This document shows, piece by piece, positions 19,701-26,976 of a stretch of DNA of 64,000 nt. Source of the DNA: Brevibacillus sp. SYP-B805 (GTDB taxonomy: Bacteria; Bacillota; Bacilli; Brevibacillales; Brevibacillaceae); NCBI RefSeq assembly GCF_011059135.1, contig NZ_JAALGD010000002.1, positions 388,658-452,657 on the forward strand, read 5' to 3'. Below the pieces are notes generated by a model, which did not search any database, was not told the DNA's origin, and saw only the letters and a program-made list of their open reading frames with translations. Each line of letters begins with the position of its first letter. The first letter of the stretch is position 1. The position numbers and the translations under genes are program-made.

Positions 19701-20270
19701 ATGTTCGATCAAGTTACGCATTTCTTTGAACAATATGGAATATGGGGATTGTTCGGGATTGCTTTCCTGGATTCGTTCATCCTGCCGGTTCCCCCTTTTT
19801 TTCTGCAGATCACGATGAGCCTGTTCAACCCGTCGGCGGCGCTCAGCTATGCCACGATCGCGTTTACCGGTTCCATCCTGGGGGCGCCGTTCGGCTATCT
19901 GTTGGGCAAATGGCTGGGCAAACCGCTGATGCATAAAATTCTGCCTGCGAAATGGACGGAAGCGGCTACGGAACTGTTTGTCAAAAAAGGGGACGGGGCA
20001 GTGCTGATCGGTTCGTTTACCCCCATCCCCTTCAAGTTTTTTACCATCCTCTCGGGCGTTTTCGGATATTCCTTGTCCAAACTGATGCTTTATGCGATTC
20101 TTGGGCGCGGACTGAAGTTCTTTTTGATCGGCATTCTCTTTTTCTACTACGGCAAGCATGCCAAAGTGCTGCTGGACGAGTACCTGGAAATCTCCCTGCT
20201 GGGGGTTGCCGTCGTGGTTGCCCTCTGCTGGTACCTGTGGAACAAGCGAAAAAAAAGGTTCCAGACATAA
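19701..20270 (+). CDS. DedA/VTT-domain membrane protein (YqaA-like)
   Basis: The 189-residue protein has four or five membrane segments and the VTT pattern: LDSFILPVPPFFLQITMSL, then GSILGAPFGYLLGKWLGKPLMHKILP, and IGSFTPIPFKFFTILSGVFGYSLSKLML. This is the short YqaA branch of the DedA superfamily. Its substrate is unknown. The ATG at 19701 has AAAGGAG with eight bases spacing. It is a second, unrelated-sequence member of the superfamily in this window besides the one at the left edge. Confidence 0.85.
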   Translation: MFDQVTHFFEQYGIWGLFGIAFLDSFILPVPPFFLQITMSLFNPSAALSYATIAFTGSILGAPFGYLLGKWLGKPLMHKILPAKWTEAATELFVKKGDGAVLIGSFTPIPFKFFTILSGVFGYSLSKLMLYAILGRGLKFFLIGILFFYYGKHAKVLLDEYLEISLLGVAVVVALCWYLWNKRKKRFQT

Positions 20271-20430
20271 CCGAAGCGTTCATGGACGATTCGTTTCCCA
20301 CTGGAACCATGATTGTCATATACCTTCCCCCTCCCAGCGGGTGGCTGCGGCAAAAATTGCACGGGACAATCACCTAAATCGGCTTCCCCAATATATTGTA
20401 AAGTGTGAATCGATCTGGGGAGGTGAGGGG

Positions 20431-20853
20431 ATGGCGGTAGTCAAGGCAACTTCCAGGGATGTTGATCTGCTGGCAAGATTGCTACGTGCCGAAGCGGAAG
20501 GGGAAGGTCCGCTCGGCATGCTGATGGTGGGCAATGTAGGCGTTAACCGCATCCTTGCAAACTGTTTGGATTTCAGAGGCATCCGCACGATTCCGCAAAT
20601 GGTGTTTCAATCGCCCGGCGGATATGAAGCCGTGCAGAGGCCGTACTTTTACCAACGCGCCCGGGACAAGGAGAGACGGTTGGCCAGACGTGTGATCGGC
20701 GGTGAACGTACACATCCGGCAACCTTCTCTTTATGGTTTTTCCGCCCGACTGGTGGCTGTCCGCCGGAGTGGTTTAACCAACGCAATGTCGGCCGCTTTA
20801 AAGCCCACTGTTTCTTTGCGCCAGCACCGCAGGATTGTCCCCGTGTCTACTGA
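20431..20853 (+). CDS. cwlJ: Spore cortex-lytic hydrolase CwlJ
   Basis: CwlJ is a SleB-type hydrolase that degrades cortex peptidoglycan during germination, notably in response to calcium dipicolinate. The 140-residue protein begins MAVVKATSRDVDLLARLLRAEAEGEGPLGMLMVGNVGVNR, which carries the catalytic Glu region of Hydrolase_2, and ends with PEWFNQRNVGRFKAHCFFAP. It lacks a signal peptide, as expected for CwlJ made in the mother cell. The ATG at 20431 has GGGGAGGTGAGGGG upstream. gerQ follows 60 bases later, the known partner gene. Confidence 0.92.
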   Translation: MAVVKATSRDVDLLARLLRAEAEGEGPLGMLMVGNVGVNRILANCLDFRGIRTIPQMVFQSPGGYEAVQRPYFYQRARDKERRLARRVIGGERTHPATFSLWFFRPTGGCPPEWFNQRNVGRFKAHCFFAPAPQDCPRVY

Positions 20854-20913
20854 TGGTCTTGTCTTTTGACGTTTGGAGGAGTGTCCGAGTACACCACGTG
20901 AAGGAGAGATAAC

Positions 20914-21330
20914 ATGTTTCAAAGCCCTTGCTTTCAGTTTGCCGGTTATCAACTCCCCGGTTATGACGGGATGTATCCCCAGCAATACCCTTATCAGATG
21001 ATGCCGCAGCAGATAGTCCCGCAGCAGCCAAGCGGTTCCCGCATTCCTGGAGCGCCCGGCACGCCGATCGTGGAAGAATCGTATGTGGAGAATATTTTGC
21101 GCATGAATCTGGGCAAAACCGCCACGATCTACATGACGTTTGAAAACAACTCCCAATGGAACGCCAAAATTTTCAAAGGCGTTCTTGAAGCGGCGGGGCG
21201 TGACCACATCATCATCAGCGATCCGCAGACGGGAAGACGCTATCTGCTGCTGACGGTCAATCTCGATTACATCACCTTTGACGAGCCCTTGAATTACGTC
21301 GCCCCCCCATTGCCGCCGGGGGTACGCTGA
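20914..21330 (+). CDS. gerQ: Spore coat protein GerQ
   Basis: GerQ is an inner-coat protein cross-linked by transglutaminase and needed to place CwlJ in the spore. The 138-residue protein has a Tyr/Gln/Pro-rich head (GYDGMYPQQYPYQMMPQQIVPQQPSG) and the conserved tail VEESYVENILRMNLGKTATIYMTFENN to ITFDEPLNYVAP. The ATG at 20914 has AAGGAGAG upstream. The cwlJ-gerQ pair is probably one mother-cell operon. Confidence 0.93.
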   Translation: MFQSPCFQFAGYQLPGYDGMYPQQYPYQMMPQQIVPQQPSGSRIPGAPGTPIVEESYVENILRMNLGKTATIYMTFENNSQWNAKIFKGVLEAAGRDHIIISDPQTGRRYLLLTVNLDYITFDEPLNYVAPPLPPGVR

Positions 21331-21357
21331 GAAAACCCCGCCGACGGAAGTGAACGC
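21330..21357 (+). repeat. Composite hairpin repeat, copy 3 (left half only)
   Basis: Only AGAAAACCCCGCCGAC and a decayed core (GGAAGTGAACGC) are present, starting in the gerQ stop codon. The pairing arm is missing and the position is taken by an ordinary terminator. Confidence 0.55.
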
Positions 21358-21360
21358 ATG

Positions 21361-21403
21361 AAAAAGGGGAACCGATGATGGCAGATCATCCGTTCCCCTT
21401 CTT
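21361..21403. terminator. Bidirectional terminator between gerQ and a small membrane gene
   Basis: GGGGAACCGATGAT and ATCATCCGTTCCCC pair around GGCAG. Five T follow on the minus strand and CTTCTT on the plus strand, so it can serve both converging genes. Confidence 0.85.
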
Positions 21404-21594
21404 CAGCTGGTTTTAAAGGCAAACATCACCACCAGGAAAAGAATGGCAGCTATCCCATACAGCGCGGTCAGCCTGACCACTCTCTTTTTGGTCGTCTGCA
21501 CATAGTTTTCTTCCCGCGGCTGAAAGCCGACCAGAATGGTTCCCACTCCGGCACACAGGCAAAGAAGAATGATCATGACAAGATATGGCAGCAT
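21403..21594 (-). CDS. Small membrane protein, two predicted helices
   Basis: The 63-residue protein has helix 1 (LPYLVMIILLCLCAGVGTILVGF), a short basic/polar loop with QTTKKRVVRLT, and helix 2 (ALYGIAAILFLVVMFAF). I do not recognise a family. The ATG at 21594 has GAAAGGAAGAGG upstream. It shares the terminator with gerQ and diverges from the MocR gene. Confidence 0.65.
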   Translation of the reverse strand: MLPYLVMIILLCLCAGVGTILVGFQPREENYVQTTKKRVVRLTALYGIAAILFLVVMFAFKTS

Positions 21595-21655
21595 TGTCCT
21601 CTTCCTTTCTCATAACCCCTCCCCCTTATCATATCGTTCCCGCCGAACAGTTAGG

Positions 21656-21698
21656 CCATCCACTTTCGCTTTATTTTGCCCATCCACTTCTTTATAAT
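21656..21698 (+). promoter_or_regulatory. MocR gene promoter with 24-bp-spaced direct repeat
   Basis: CCATCCACTT occurs at 21656-21665 and again at 21680-21689, in the same orientation with a 24-base period. The second copy ends four bases before a TATAAT at 21693-21698. MocR proteins such as GabR and PdxR bind direct repeats near their own promoters, so this is the likely autoregulatory site. No good -35 is visible, as expected for an activated promoter. Confidence 0.7.
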
Positions 21699-21734
21699 GG
21701 GAATAACGCTAGGAAGACAGGCAGTGTGACCGCG

Positions 21735-23162
21735 ATGGAATGGAACCCTATCCGTTCGAAAGATTATCCGCTATACAAGCAGATCGCCGACTACATGGCC
21801 CGCCGGATCGCAGCCGGCGAGTTTCCTGCCGGCAGCCATCTGCCGTCTGAACGCACTCTGGCAAAAGAGCTGCAGGTGAACCGCAGCACGGTTGTTGCCG
21901 CGTATGAAGAGCTGTACGCTGCGGGCATCGTGGAAAAACGAAAAGGCAGCGGGACGATCGTCAGCGCCGACATCTGGGGCATGCCGCGCAAGCGTTTGCC
22001 CAACTGGCGCCGCTATGTGGAGCAGGGATCATTCCTGCCCAACCTGCCGCTCATCCGGCACATCCAGAAGGAAAGCAAGGAAGCGGACATCATCGACTTT
22101 GCCAGCGGCGAGCTGTCTCCTGACCTCTTCCCCCTGGAACAATTCCGCTCCATCCTCGCGCAGCAAACATTCGACTGCCATTTGGGGTACGAAGATCCGC
22201 AGGGAAATCTCGCCCTGCGCGAAACGATCGCCAGACATGTCAAAACGGATAAAGGGATCGAGGCAACCCCCTCGTCGATTCTGATCACTTCCGGTTCGCA
22301 GCAGGCCCTGCACCTGATCGTCCAATGCCTGCTCAAGCCAGGTGACGCCGTGGCGATCGAAGACCCCTCGTACACATACTCGCTGCCCATCTTCCAGTCT
22401 GCCGGGCTGAAAACCTTTCTCTTGCCGGTCGGCCGCACCGGTATCAATCCGGACGATCTGACGCTACTGCATCAGAAACATCGCATCCGCATGGTTTTTC
22501 TCAATCCAACCTATCAGAACCCGACCGGTACCGCCATGCCGCTGGAACAGCGCCGGAAAATCCTGGCTCTTTCGGCAGAGCTGGGCATTCCCGTGATTGA
22601 GGATGATCCCTACACGCTGCTTTCCTTTACGGGCGAACGGCTTCCCACCCTGAAATCACTGGACCGGCACGGGACGGTATTGTATATCAGTTCGCTTACC
22701 AAAATCGCGGCTTCCGGCCTGAGGATCGGCTGGGTGATCGGTCCGCAGCCGGTGATAGAACGCCTGGCCGACGCCAAACAGCAGATCGACTTCGGGCACA
22801 GCATCTTCCCGGAATGGATCGCGCAGCGCTTCCTCGCGTCCCCGGAATTTTCCGCTCATCTGGACAGGCTTGTGGGAGAACTGAAACAGAAACGGGATTT
22901 GCTGGTTGACTCCCTGGAGCGCCACCTTTCGGGAATCGTGGAGTTTCACGTGCCGGCGGGAGGCATTCATCTCTGGTGCAAGCTGTTGAAAGAGACAAAC
23001 GATCTCCAGCTGCTCCGGGAGGCGATCCGGCATGGGGTTGTCTACGTACCCGGCCGTGTGATGGGAACGCAGCAGGGGTTTGTCCGCTTTACCTTTGCCC
23101 GGGCGGAGAAAGAGCGGATCGATGCCGGCATCCGGCGATTCGCCGAGGCATACCGGGGTTGA
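21735..23162 (+). CDS. MocR-family regulator: GntR HTH fused to aminotransferase fold
   Basis: The 475-residue protein has a GntR winged helix at residues about 8-75 (YKQIADYMARRIAAGEFPAGSHLPSERTLAKELQVNRSTVVAAYEEL) and a fold-type I aminotransferase domain from about 110. The PLP lysine is in SSLTKIAASGLRIGW. Family members (GabR, PdxR, TauR) sense PLP or an amine substrate; the target here is not shown by neighbours. Start at ATG 21735 gives the usual N-terminus; the ribosome site is weak, and a GTG at 21726 is an alternative. The direct repeat upstream suggests autoregulation. Confidence 0.88.
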   Translation: MEWNPIRSKDYPLYKQIADYMARRIAAGEFPAGSHLPSERTLAKELQVNRSTVVAAYEELYAAGIVEKRKGSGTIVSADIWGMPRKRLPNWRRYVEQGSFLPNLPLIRHIQKESKEADIIDFASGELSPDLFPLEQFRSILAQQTFDCHLGYEDPQGNLALRETIARHVKTDKGIEATPSSILITSGSQQALHLIVQCLLKPGDAVAIEDPSYTYSLPIFQSAGLKTFLLPVGRTGINPDDLTLLHQKHRIRMVFLNPTYQNPTGTAMPLEQRRKILALSAELGIPVIEDDPYTLLSFTGERLPTLKSLDRHGTVLYISSLTKIAASGLRIGWVIGPQPVIERLADAKQQIDFGHSIFPEWIAQRFLASPEFSAHLDRLVGELKQKRDLLVDSLERHLSGIVEFHVPAGGIHLWCKLLKETNDLQLLREAIRHGVVYVPGRVMGTQQGFVRFTFARAEKERIDAGIRRFAEAYRG

Positions 23163-23177
23163 GCGATGCGGCGGAAC

Positions 23178-23199
23178 AAAAAAACCCCGGTGACCGAGG
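23178..23199 (-). terminator. Terminator of the PilZ gene
   Basis: On the minus strand CCTCGG and CCGGGG form a short stem with a triloop, followed by TTTTTTT. It follows the PilZ stop by 14 bases. Confidence 0.65.
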
Positions 23200-23212
23200 C
23201 ATGTGAATCGTG

Positions 23213-23653
23213 CTAGGAATGGCCTAGATAGGCCAATTTTTCTCCCTCCAAAAACCGGCCGCTGGGCAGGACCCCTTTCTGCCTGAGGCGGATCGCCAGC
23301 ATATTCGTGAGGCGGGAAAAATCGGCGATCCTCTCTTCATCCATGGTGAACTGCATGCCGTATTCCATCAGCGGTCCTTCCAATGCCTGGTTCCGCACGA
23401 TGCATCCAATCATTTTCAACGGCTGCCCCAGTACCTCAGTGACCAGCTCCAGCACTACATGGGGAGTGACGGGCAGATGCAGGGTGCTTTGAAAACGAAG
23501 CCCGCCAGCTCCCAGATCCACAATCAGGACTCTGGCTGATCCGGTTTCGAGCGTCTTGCCATTCACCCGCACGATGGTCATATCGGCGCAAAGCGGCGGG
23601 TCAAGCACCAAACGGAAGAATTGACGCTGATTCACCATCATATTCTTCTGCAT
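23213..23653 (-). CDS. PilZ-domain protein, probable c-di-GMP binder
   Basis: The 146-residue cytoplasmic protein has the PilZ signature: RQFFR (RxxxR) at residues about 10-14 and DLGAGGLRF (D/NxSxxG with Gly in place of Ser) near 46. PilZ proteins bind cyclic di-GMP and act on motility or exopolysaccharide export. No N-terminal YcgR domain is present. The start codon overlaps the end of a small upstream ORF by 16 bases. The Ser-to-Gly change occurs in natural PilZ proteins but may affect affinity. Confidence 0.8.
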   Translation of the reverse strand: MQKNMMVNQRQFFRLVLDPPLCADMTIVRVNGKTLETGSARVLIVDLGAGGLRFQSTLHLPVTPHVVLELVTEVLGQPLKMIGCIVRNQALEGPLMEYGMQFTMDEERIADFSRLTNMLAIRLRQKGVLPSGRFLEGEKLAYLGHS

Positions 23654-23778
23654 CCTTTTGTTACCACCTCATAACCGTCGTGTTGACTGGTTGATCGCTT
23701 GACGATTTCCGTGCTGCCTGGAAACATCCATAGCAGGGGAAGCCCTTCGCTGTGGGTCACGATTGCCAATTTTTCCAT
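23638..23778 (-). CDS. Possible small protein upstream of the PilZ gene
   Basis: A 46-codon frame (MEKLAIVTHSEGLPLLWMF to VVTKGCRRI) starts at 23778 and overlaps the PilZ start by 16 bases. A promoter ends about 20 bases before it. The ribosome site (AAAGG, 11 bases away) is weak. It could be a coding leader that couples translation to the PilZ gene, or just leader sequence. I do not recognise the product. Confidence 0.4.
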   Translation of the reverse strand: MEKLAIVTHSEGLPLLWMFPGSTEIVKRSTSQHDGYEVVTKGCRRI

Positions 23779-23798
23779 TTTTCTTGCGGCCTTTATTT

Positions 23799-23826
23799 AT
23801 CTTATCACATGCCCGTCAACAATCAA
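23799..23826 (-). promoter_or_regulatory. Promoter of the PilZ transcript
   Basis: TTGATT (23826-23821) and TAAGAT (23804-23799) are separated by 16 bases on the minus strand. The -35 overlaps the end of the preceding small gene. Confidence 0.6.
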
Positions 23827-24005
23827 CGCTGTTTTTTCCCCGGTTTTCCGTAGTACCAGAAATCATCCGGCTTGATGCGAAATTGTTCCCACAAGTGGTT
23901 CAGATCATGTTTCAGCGTATCTTTTTCGATAAAACGGAACAGGAGCTCCACAACCAGCCACACCACCAGCAGCAGCGCACACGTTAAATAAAGCGCTCCA
24001 AGCAT
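23823..24005 (-). CDS. Small single-helix membrane protein
   Basis: The 60-residue protein has one membrane helix (LYLTCALLLVVWLVVELLFRF) followed by a charged cytoplasmic tail ending WYYGKPGKKQR. I do not recognise a family. A GAAAGGAC site is close to the ATG and a stronger GAGGGG is 14 bases away. It stands between the YcdB-type gene and the PilZ transcript, same strand. Confidence 0.5.
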   Translation of the reverse strand: MLGALYLTCALLLVVWLVVELLFRFIEKDTLKHDLNHLWEQFRIKPDDFWYYGKPGKKQR

Positions 24006-24082
24006 GTCCTTTCATGTCCCCTCCTCTTCCTTTTCCTTTATGCATATGCGCATAATTGTTGAAAGATTCAAAAAACAGATAC

Positions 24083-24112
24083 AAAAAGAAGGCGGATGTT
24101 CCGCCTTCTTCC
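24083..24112 (-). terminator. Terminator of the YcdB/YcdC-domain gene
   Basis: On the minus strand GAAGGCGG and CCGCCTTC pair around AACAT and are followed by TTTTTG. It lies 12 bases after the stop. Confidence 0.88.
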
Positions 24113-24123
24113 CTTGCGCTTGC

Positions 24124-25860
24124 TTATTCTGCTTTGTCCCGTTCCACCACTTTGCCGGTGAAGGCATCGATATACCCGTACGGATTGTCTTGGGGGACAT
24201 AGACCAGGAGAGGCTTGGGTGCCCGTTGGCCGTCGTACTGCGGCCAAATGTAGACCAGTTCCAGCGGCCGGTGTTTCAGATACGCATCGGCTGCTTTTTG
24301 GGGCGAAACCGTCCCTTTGTTAGCGGGAAGAGTCACTTTCTTGCTGTCCGTGTTCATGAAGAACCCTACCACCTTTCCGGTGCGGGCGTCTATGGTCAGG
24401 AAGTAGCTGTCGTTCTCGATGGGAACCCCCTGGTAAAGCGGATGGAAAGCAAATTCATACTCTTCTGTCTCGCCATCCGTCTCCAGATCATCATCCTCTA
24501 CCCACGGAGGAATGTGCGGATATTCATCCGACGGATACGATTCCGTCAGCTGCACCTCTTTGTTCGAACTGGGCAGATATTTTTCCAGCGTCGCCGTAGC
24601 GATCCCCAGCGCTTTTTTCTTGCTGATCGGTTTGGCCGTTTTGTCCGTGTCCGTAATGTAATAGCTGAAACTGCGGAATGCGCCGCTGCTGGCATTCACT
24701 CTCAGATAAAGGGTTGCGCTGGGCCGGACATCCTTTTTCGTATGCCAGACATAGAGCTTCCAGCGTTCCGGACTTTCGCCGTACACATCCTGCTCTTCCA
24801 GTTCCATACTGTCCATGTCGAAGCCAAATTCCTGCTTCAGCAGGGTTTCAGCCGCTTTTTGGGATCTGGCAGTCAGCTTTTTCCCTTTCGGAGAGAGCGC
24901 GATGGTTTTCGGCTCCTGCTCCTTCCAGTAGAAGATGTCGTCCGGTATCTCCCCCGTGCTCGCATCCATGGGGCCTTCGTACAGCGGCACGTATTTCAGC
25001 ACAGGCTTGGTTTTGACCTTGTCCCCCTCGTCATCGTCGTCGTGGTCGTCCTCAAGCGGTTCGTACCGGTTGTAGACCAGATGCATCCCGAGCAAGCGGG
25101 TGTATGCTTCCTTCGCTTTCCTTGCAGACAGCACGTCTGTGGGCTCGGGGACGCTGCTTTCATCGATTTCCAGGCTGCTTTCTTCATGGTAGCGGATGAC
25201 ATGGCCCTCTTCGTCAACCGACACGGAAATGCTGAAGCCGCGGACGGGGATGTTGTGCAGCAGCCTGTCAAAATGGACGTACGCCCGGTCATCAGAAGGT
25301 TCATATTCGTACGCATCTTCATCCTCATCCGTCGGGACGACCTCTGCCCGATACTGTGCAGGATCCTTGCCGGCCACGTTTTCCAGGAATTGGCTCGCCT
25401 TCCTGATTGCCAGCTCGTCCGACGGCGGCTTGCGGGAAATCCAGTGTTCGTTCGCGATCCGGTAGGAAGTGAGCGTACCCGTTTCCGCGTTGAGGGTTAC
25501 ATGGGCAGAAATGTACCCTGCTTCCTCATCTTCGCTGTTGGTAAGCCAGTATTCCCATCGATCGGCCTCTCCGTCCTCCCCCTCAAGAATGGCCGCTTCC
25601 TCCACGCTTAGTCCGGCCAGTTCCGGCAGAACGGCGGTGAGGCGATCCAATGCCTGCTTCATTTCCACAGGCAGTTTCTTGATGGACAGCGGCCGCACAT
25701 CTTTTTTCCCCTGTCTGGGTTGAGCCTGTTCCAGCTTTTGCAGCCACTCCTGCTTGGCGGTGAGTTCACGAAGCGGAGATGAAGAGCTTGCCCCAACCGG
25801 CGCAGCCGTAAGCAGGGAGAGCGCCGTCAAGACAGCAAAAGCTTTGAATCCCCTTCTCAT
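24124..25860 (-). CDS. Secreted protein with repeated YcdB/YcdC (PepSY-like) domains
   Basis: The 578-residue protein has a signal peptide (MRRGFKAFAVLTALSLLTAAPVGASS). The mature part contains two similar halves with PepSY-like features: SYYITDTDKTAKPISKKKALGIATATLEKYLP, repeated YLTIDARTGKVVGFF and GYIDAFTGKVV-type ends, and KAADAYLKHRPLELVYIWP. A strongly acidic stretch (EDDHDDDDEGDK) lies near residue 270. The YcdB/YcdC domain is found in cell-wall or extracellular proteins of Bacilli, with no defined activity. Start ATG at 25860 with TAGGAGG upstream; the longer frame to 25926 is unlikely. Confidence 0.8.
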   Translation of the reverse strand: MRRGFKAFAVLTALSLLTAAPVGASSSSPLRELTAKQEWLQKLEQAQPRQGKKDVRPLSIKKLPVEMKQALDRLTAVLPELAGLSVEEAAILEGEDGEADRWEYWLTNSEDEEAGYISAHVTLNAETGTLTSYRIANEHWISRKPPSDELAIRKASQFLENVAGKDPAQYRAEVVPTDEDEDAYEYEPSDDRAYVHFDRLLHNIPVRGFSISVSVDEEGHVIRYHEESSLEIDESSVPEPTDVLSARKAKEAYTRLLGMHLVYNRYEPLEDDHDDDDEGDKVKTKPVLKYVPLYEGPMDASTGEIPDDIFYWKEQEPKTIALSPKGKKLTARSQKAAETLLKQEFGFDMDSMELEEQDVYGESPERWKLYVWHTKKDVRPSATLYLRVNASSGAFRSFSYYITDTDKTAKPISKKKALGIATATLEKYLPSSNKEVQLTESYPSDEYPHIPPWVEDDDLETDGETEEYEFAFHPLYQGVPIENDSYFLTIDARTGKVVGFFMNTDSKKVTLPANKGTVSPQKAADAYLKHRPLELVYIWPQYDGQRAPKPLLVYVPQDNPYGYIDAFTGKVVERDKAE

Positions 25861-26055
25861 GCGAATCCTCCTATCTCTTACTTCCTGCATAAAATTACCA
25901 TAATGCTGCCATGAAGGCAATTTCAAATTTTTTGTTTTGCTGCAATTTTAACTTTTCCTTACTTTCGATTTGCCTGTATATTACAATGGGGTCGAACCAG
26001 GATGAAGCCAAGAAAAGGCAGACGTTATGCGCAAGAGAGAAGGGAGAGACCGGGA

Positions 26056-26490
26056 ATGAACTGGCTGATGACCGCACTGGCCTTGTTAGGGGGCGCTTGC
26101 ATCGGGCTGCAGGCCGGGATCAACGGACAGCTGAGCAAGAAGATCGGCGCATTGGAAGGAGCGTTCGTCTCCTTCTCGGTAGGGACGCTGCTGCTGTTGT
26201 TTGCGCTGATTTTTTTGGGGCAGGGCAATCTGCTGAGCGTGCAAAGCGTTCCCAAGTGGCAGTTGACGGGAGGATTGCTGGGGGCTGTCTACATCTTTAT
26301 CGCGACGCTTGCCGTGCCAAAGATTGGCGTTGCCACTACCCTGCTGGCGGTCGTGACGGGGCAAATCCTCACGAGCACGGTGATCGATCACTTCGGTCTG
26401 ATCACCGGAAACCAGATTCCGCTGGATGGGAAGCGCCTGACTGCCCTGCTGCTGCTCGCTCTGGCACTCTATCTGTTCTACAAGCGATAA
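26056..26490 (+). CDS. YdcZ/DUF606-type small transporter
   Basis: The 144-residue protein has five hydrophobic segments and belongs to the DMT-related YdcZ family: GACIGLQAGINGQLSKKIGALEGAFVSFSVGTLLLL, then GGLLGAVYIFIATLAVPKIGVATTLLAVVTGQILTSTVIDHFGL. The final helix ends LYLFYKR. Substrate is unknown. The ATG at 26056 has GGGAG upstream. It ends near a small hairpin terminator. Confidence 0.85.
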   Translation: MNWLMTALALLGGACIGLQAGINGQLSKKIGALEGAFVSFSVGTLLLLFALIFLGQGNLLSVQSVPKWQLTGGLLGAVYIFIATLAVPKIGVATTLLAVVTGQILTSTVIDHFGLITGNQIPLDGKRLTALLLLALALYLFYKR

Positions 26491-26522
26491 TGCCGCACCA
26501 CAGGACCTAACATGAAGCAAAC

Positions 26523-26546
26523 AGAGGGAGCACGCCGCTCCCTCTC
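26523..26546 (+). terminator. Hairpin after the YdcZ gene
   Basis: AGAGGGAG and CTCCCTCT pair around CACGCCG. The following CCAGTTTATA is only mildly T-rich, so strength is uncertain. Confidence 0.55.
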
Positions 26547-26559
26547 CAGTTTATAGACA

Positions 26560-26780
26560 AAGTTCGTCAAGTCATGGGTGATGGTTCCCGCTCGCTCTCT
26601 TGACGACCAGCGAAGAAGTGGGCCGCGTCCGCTTCGAAACGCGACGCGGGCAGGGGGCAAACATCTGGGTATCTCGAAGAAGTGAGACTTGTGCCCCCTG
26701 TTTTCCCCGCGTCTTCGTTTCTCCGCTGAGTCGGTCGTCAAAGGAGCTCGCTTGATCCCATCACGCCATGACTCAAACTT
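26560..26780. repeat. 215-bp imperfect palindrome (large cruciform/hairpin)
   Basis: Left and right arms match in inverted orientation: GTCATGGGTGATGG (26571) with CCATCACGCCATGAC, CTTGACGACC (26599) with GGTCGTCAA, GACGCGGG-CAGGGGGCA (26643) with TGCCCCCTG and CCCCGCGTC, and CATCTGGGTATCTCGAAGAAG near the centre. The centre of symmetry is about 26675. It lies in the 486-base gap between the YdcZ gene and nrdJ and is not a simple terminator. It has no open frame of interest. It may be a MITE-like element or a structured RNA. Confidence 0.8.
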
Positions 26781-26976
26781 TTTCTACTACTTCGTCGGAT
26801 CCATTGGCAATCCCCCGTTCCCTTCCGTTTTCCTCGCGCGGCTGAGAGCAGCATGTCGAAAAAAATTCTCATTCCCAGCAGGAAAAACACAATATATATG
26901 GTATTATATAAATCACAGACACAACATATTGATATCGCAAATAGACAACCACGCCATGCGAAAGGAGATTTGCCAT

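Noticed and set aside
24004..25611. A 535-codon plus-strand frame opposite the YcdB/YcdC gene
   Set aside because: The minus frame has a signal peptide, ribosome site and terminator; the plus frame has none and reads as low-complexity Arg/Phe-rich sequence.
26781..26976. B12 riboswitch expected before a cobalamin-dependent reductase
   Set aside because: No B12-box-like sequence (GCCACTG context) is present in the leader, only the palindrome and an AT-rich stretch.
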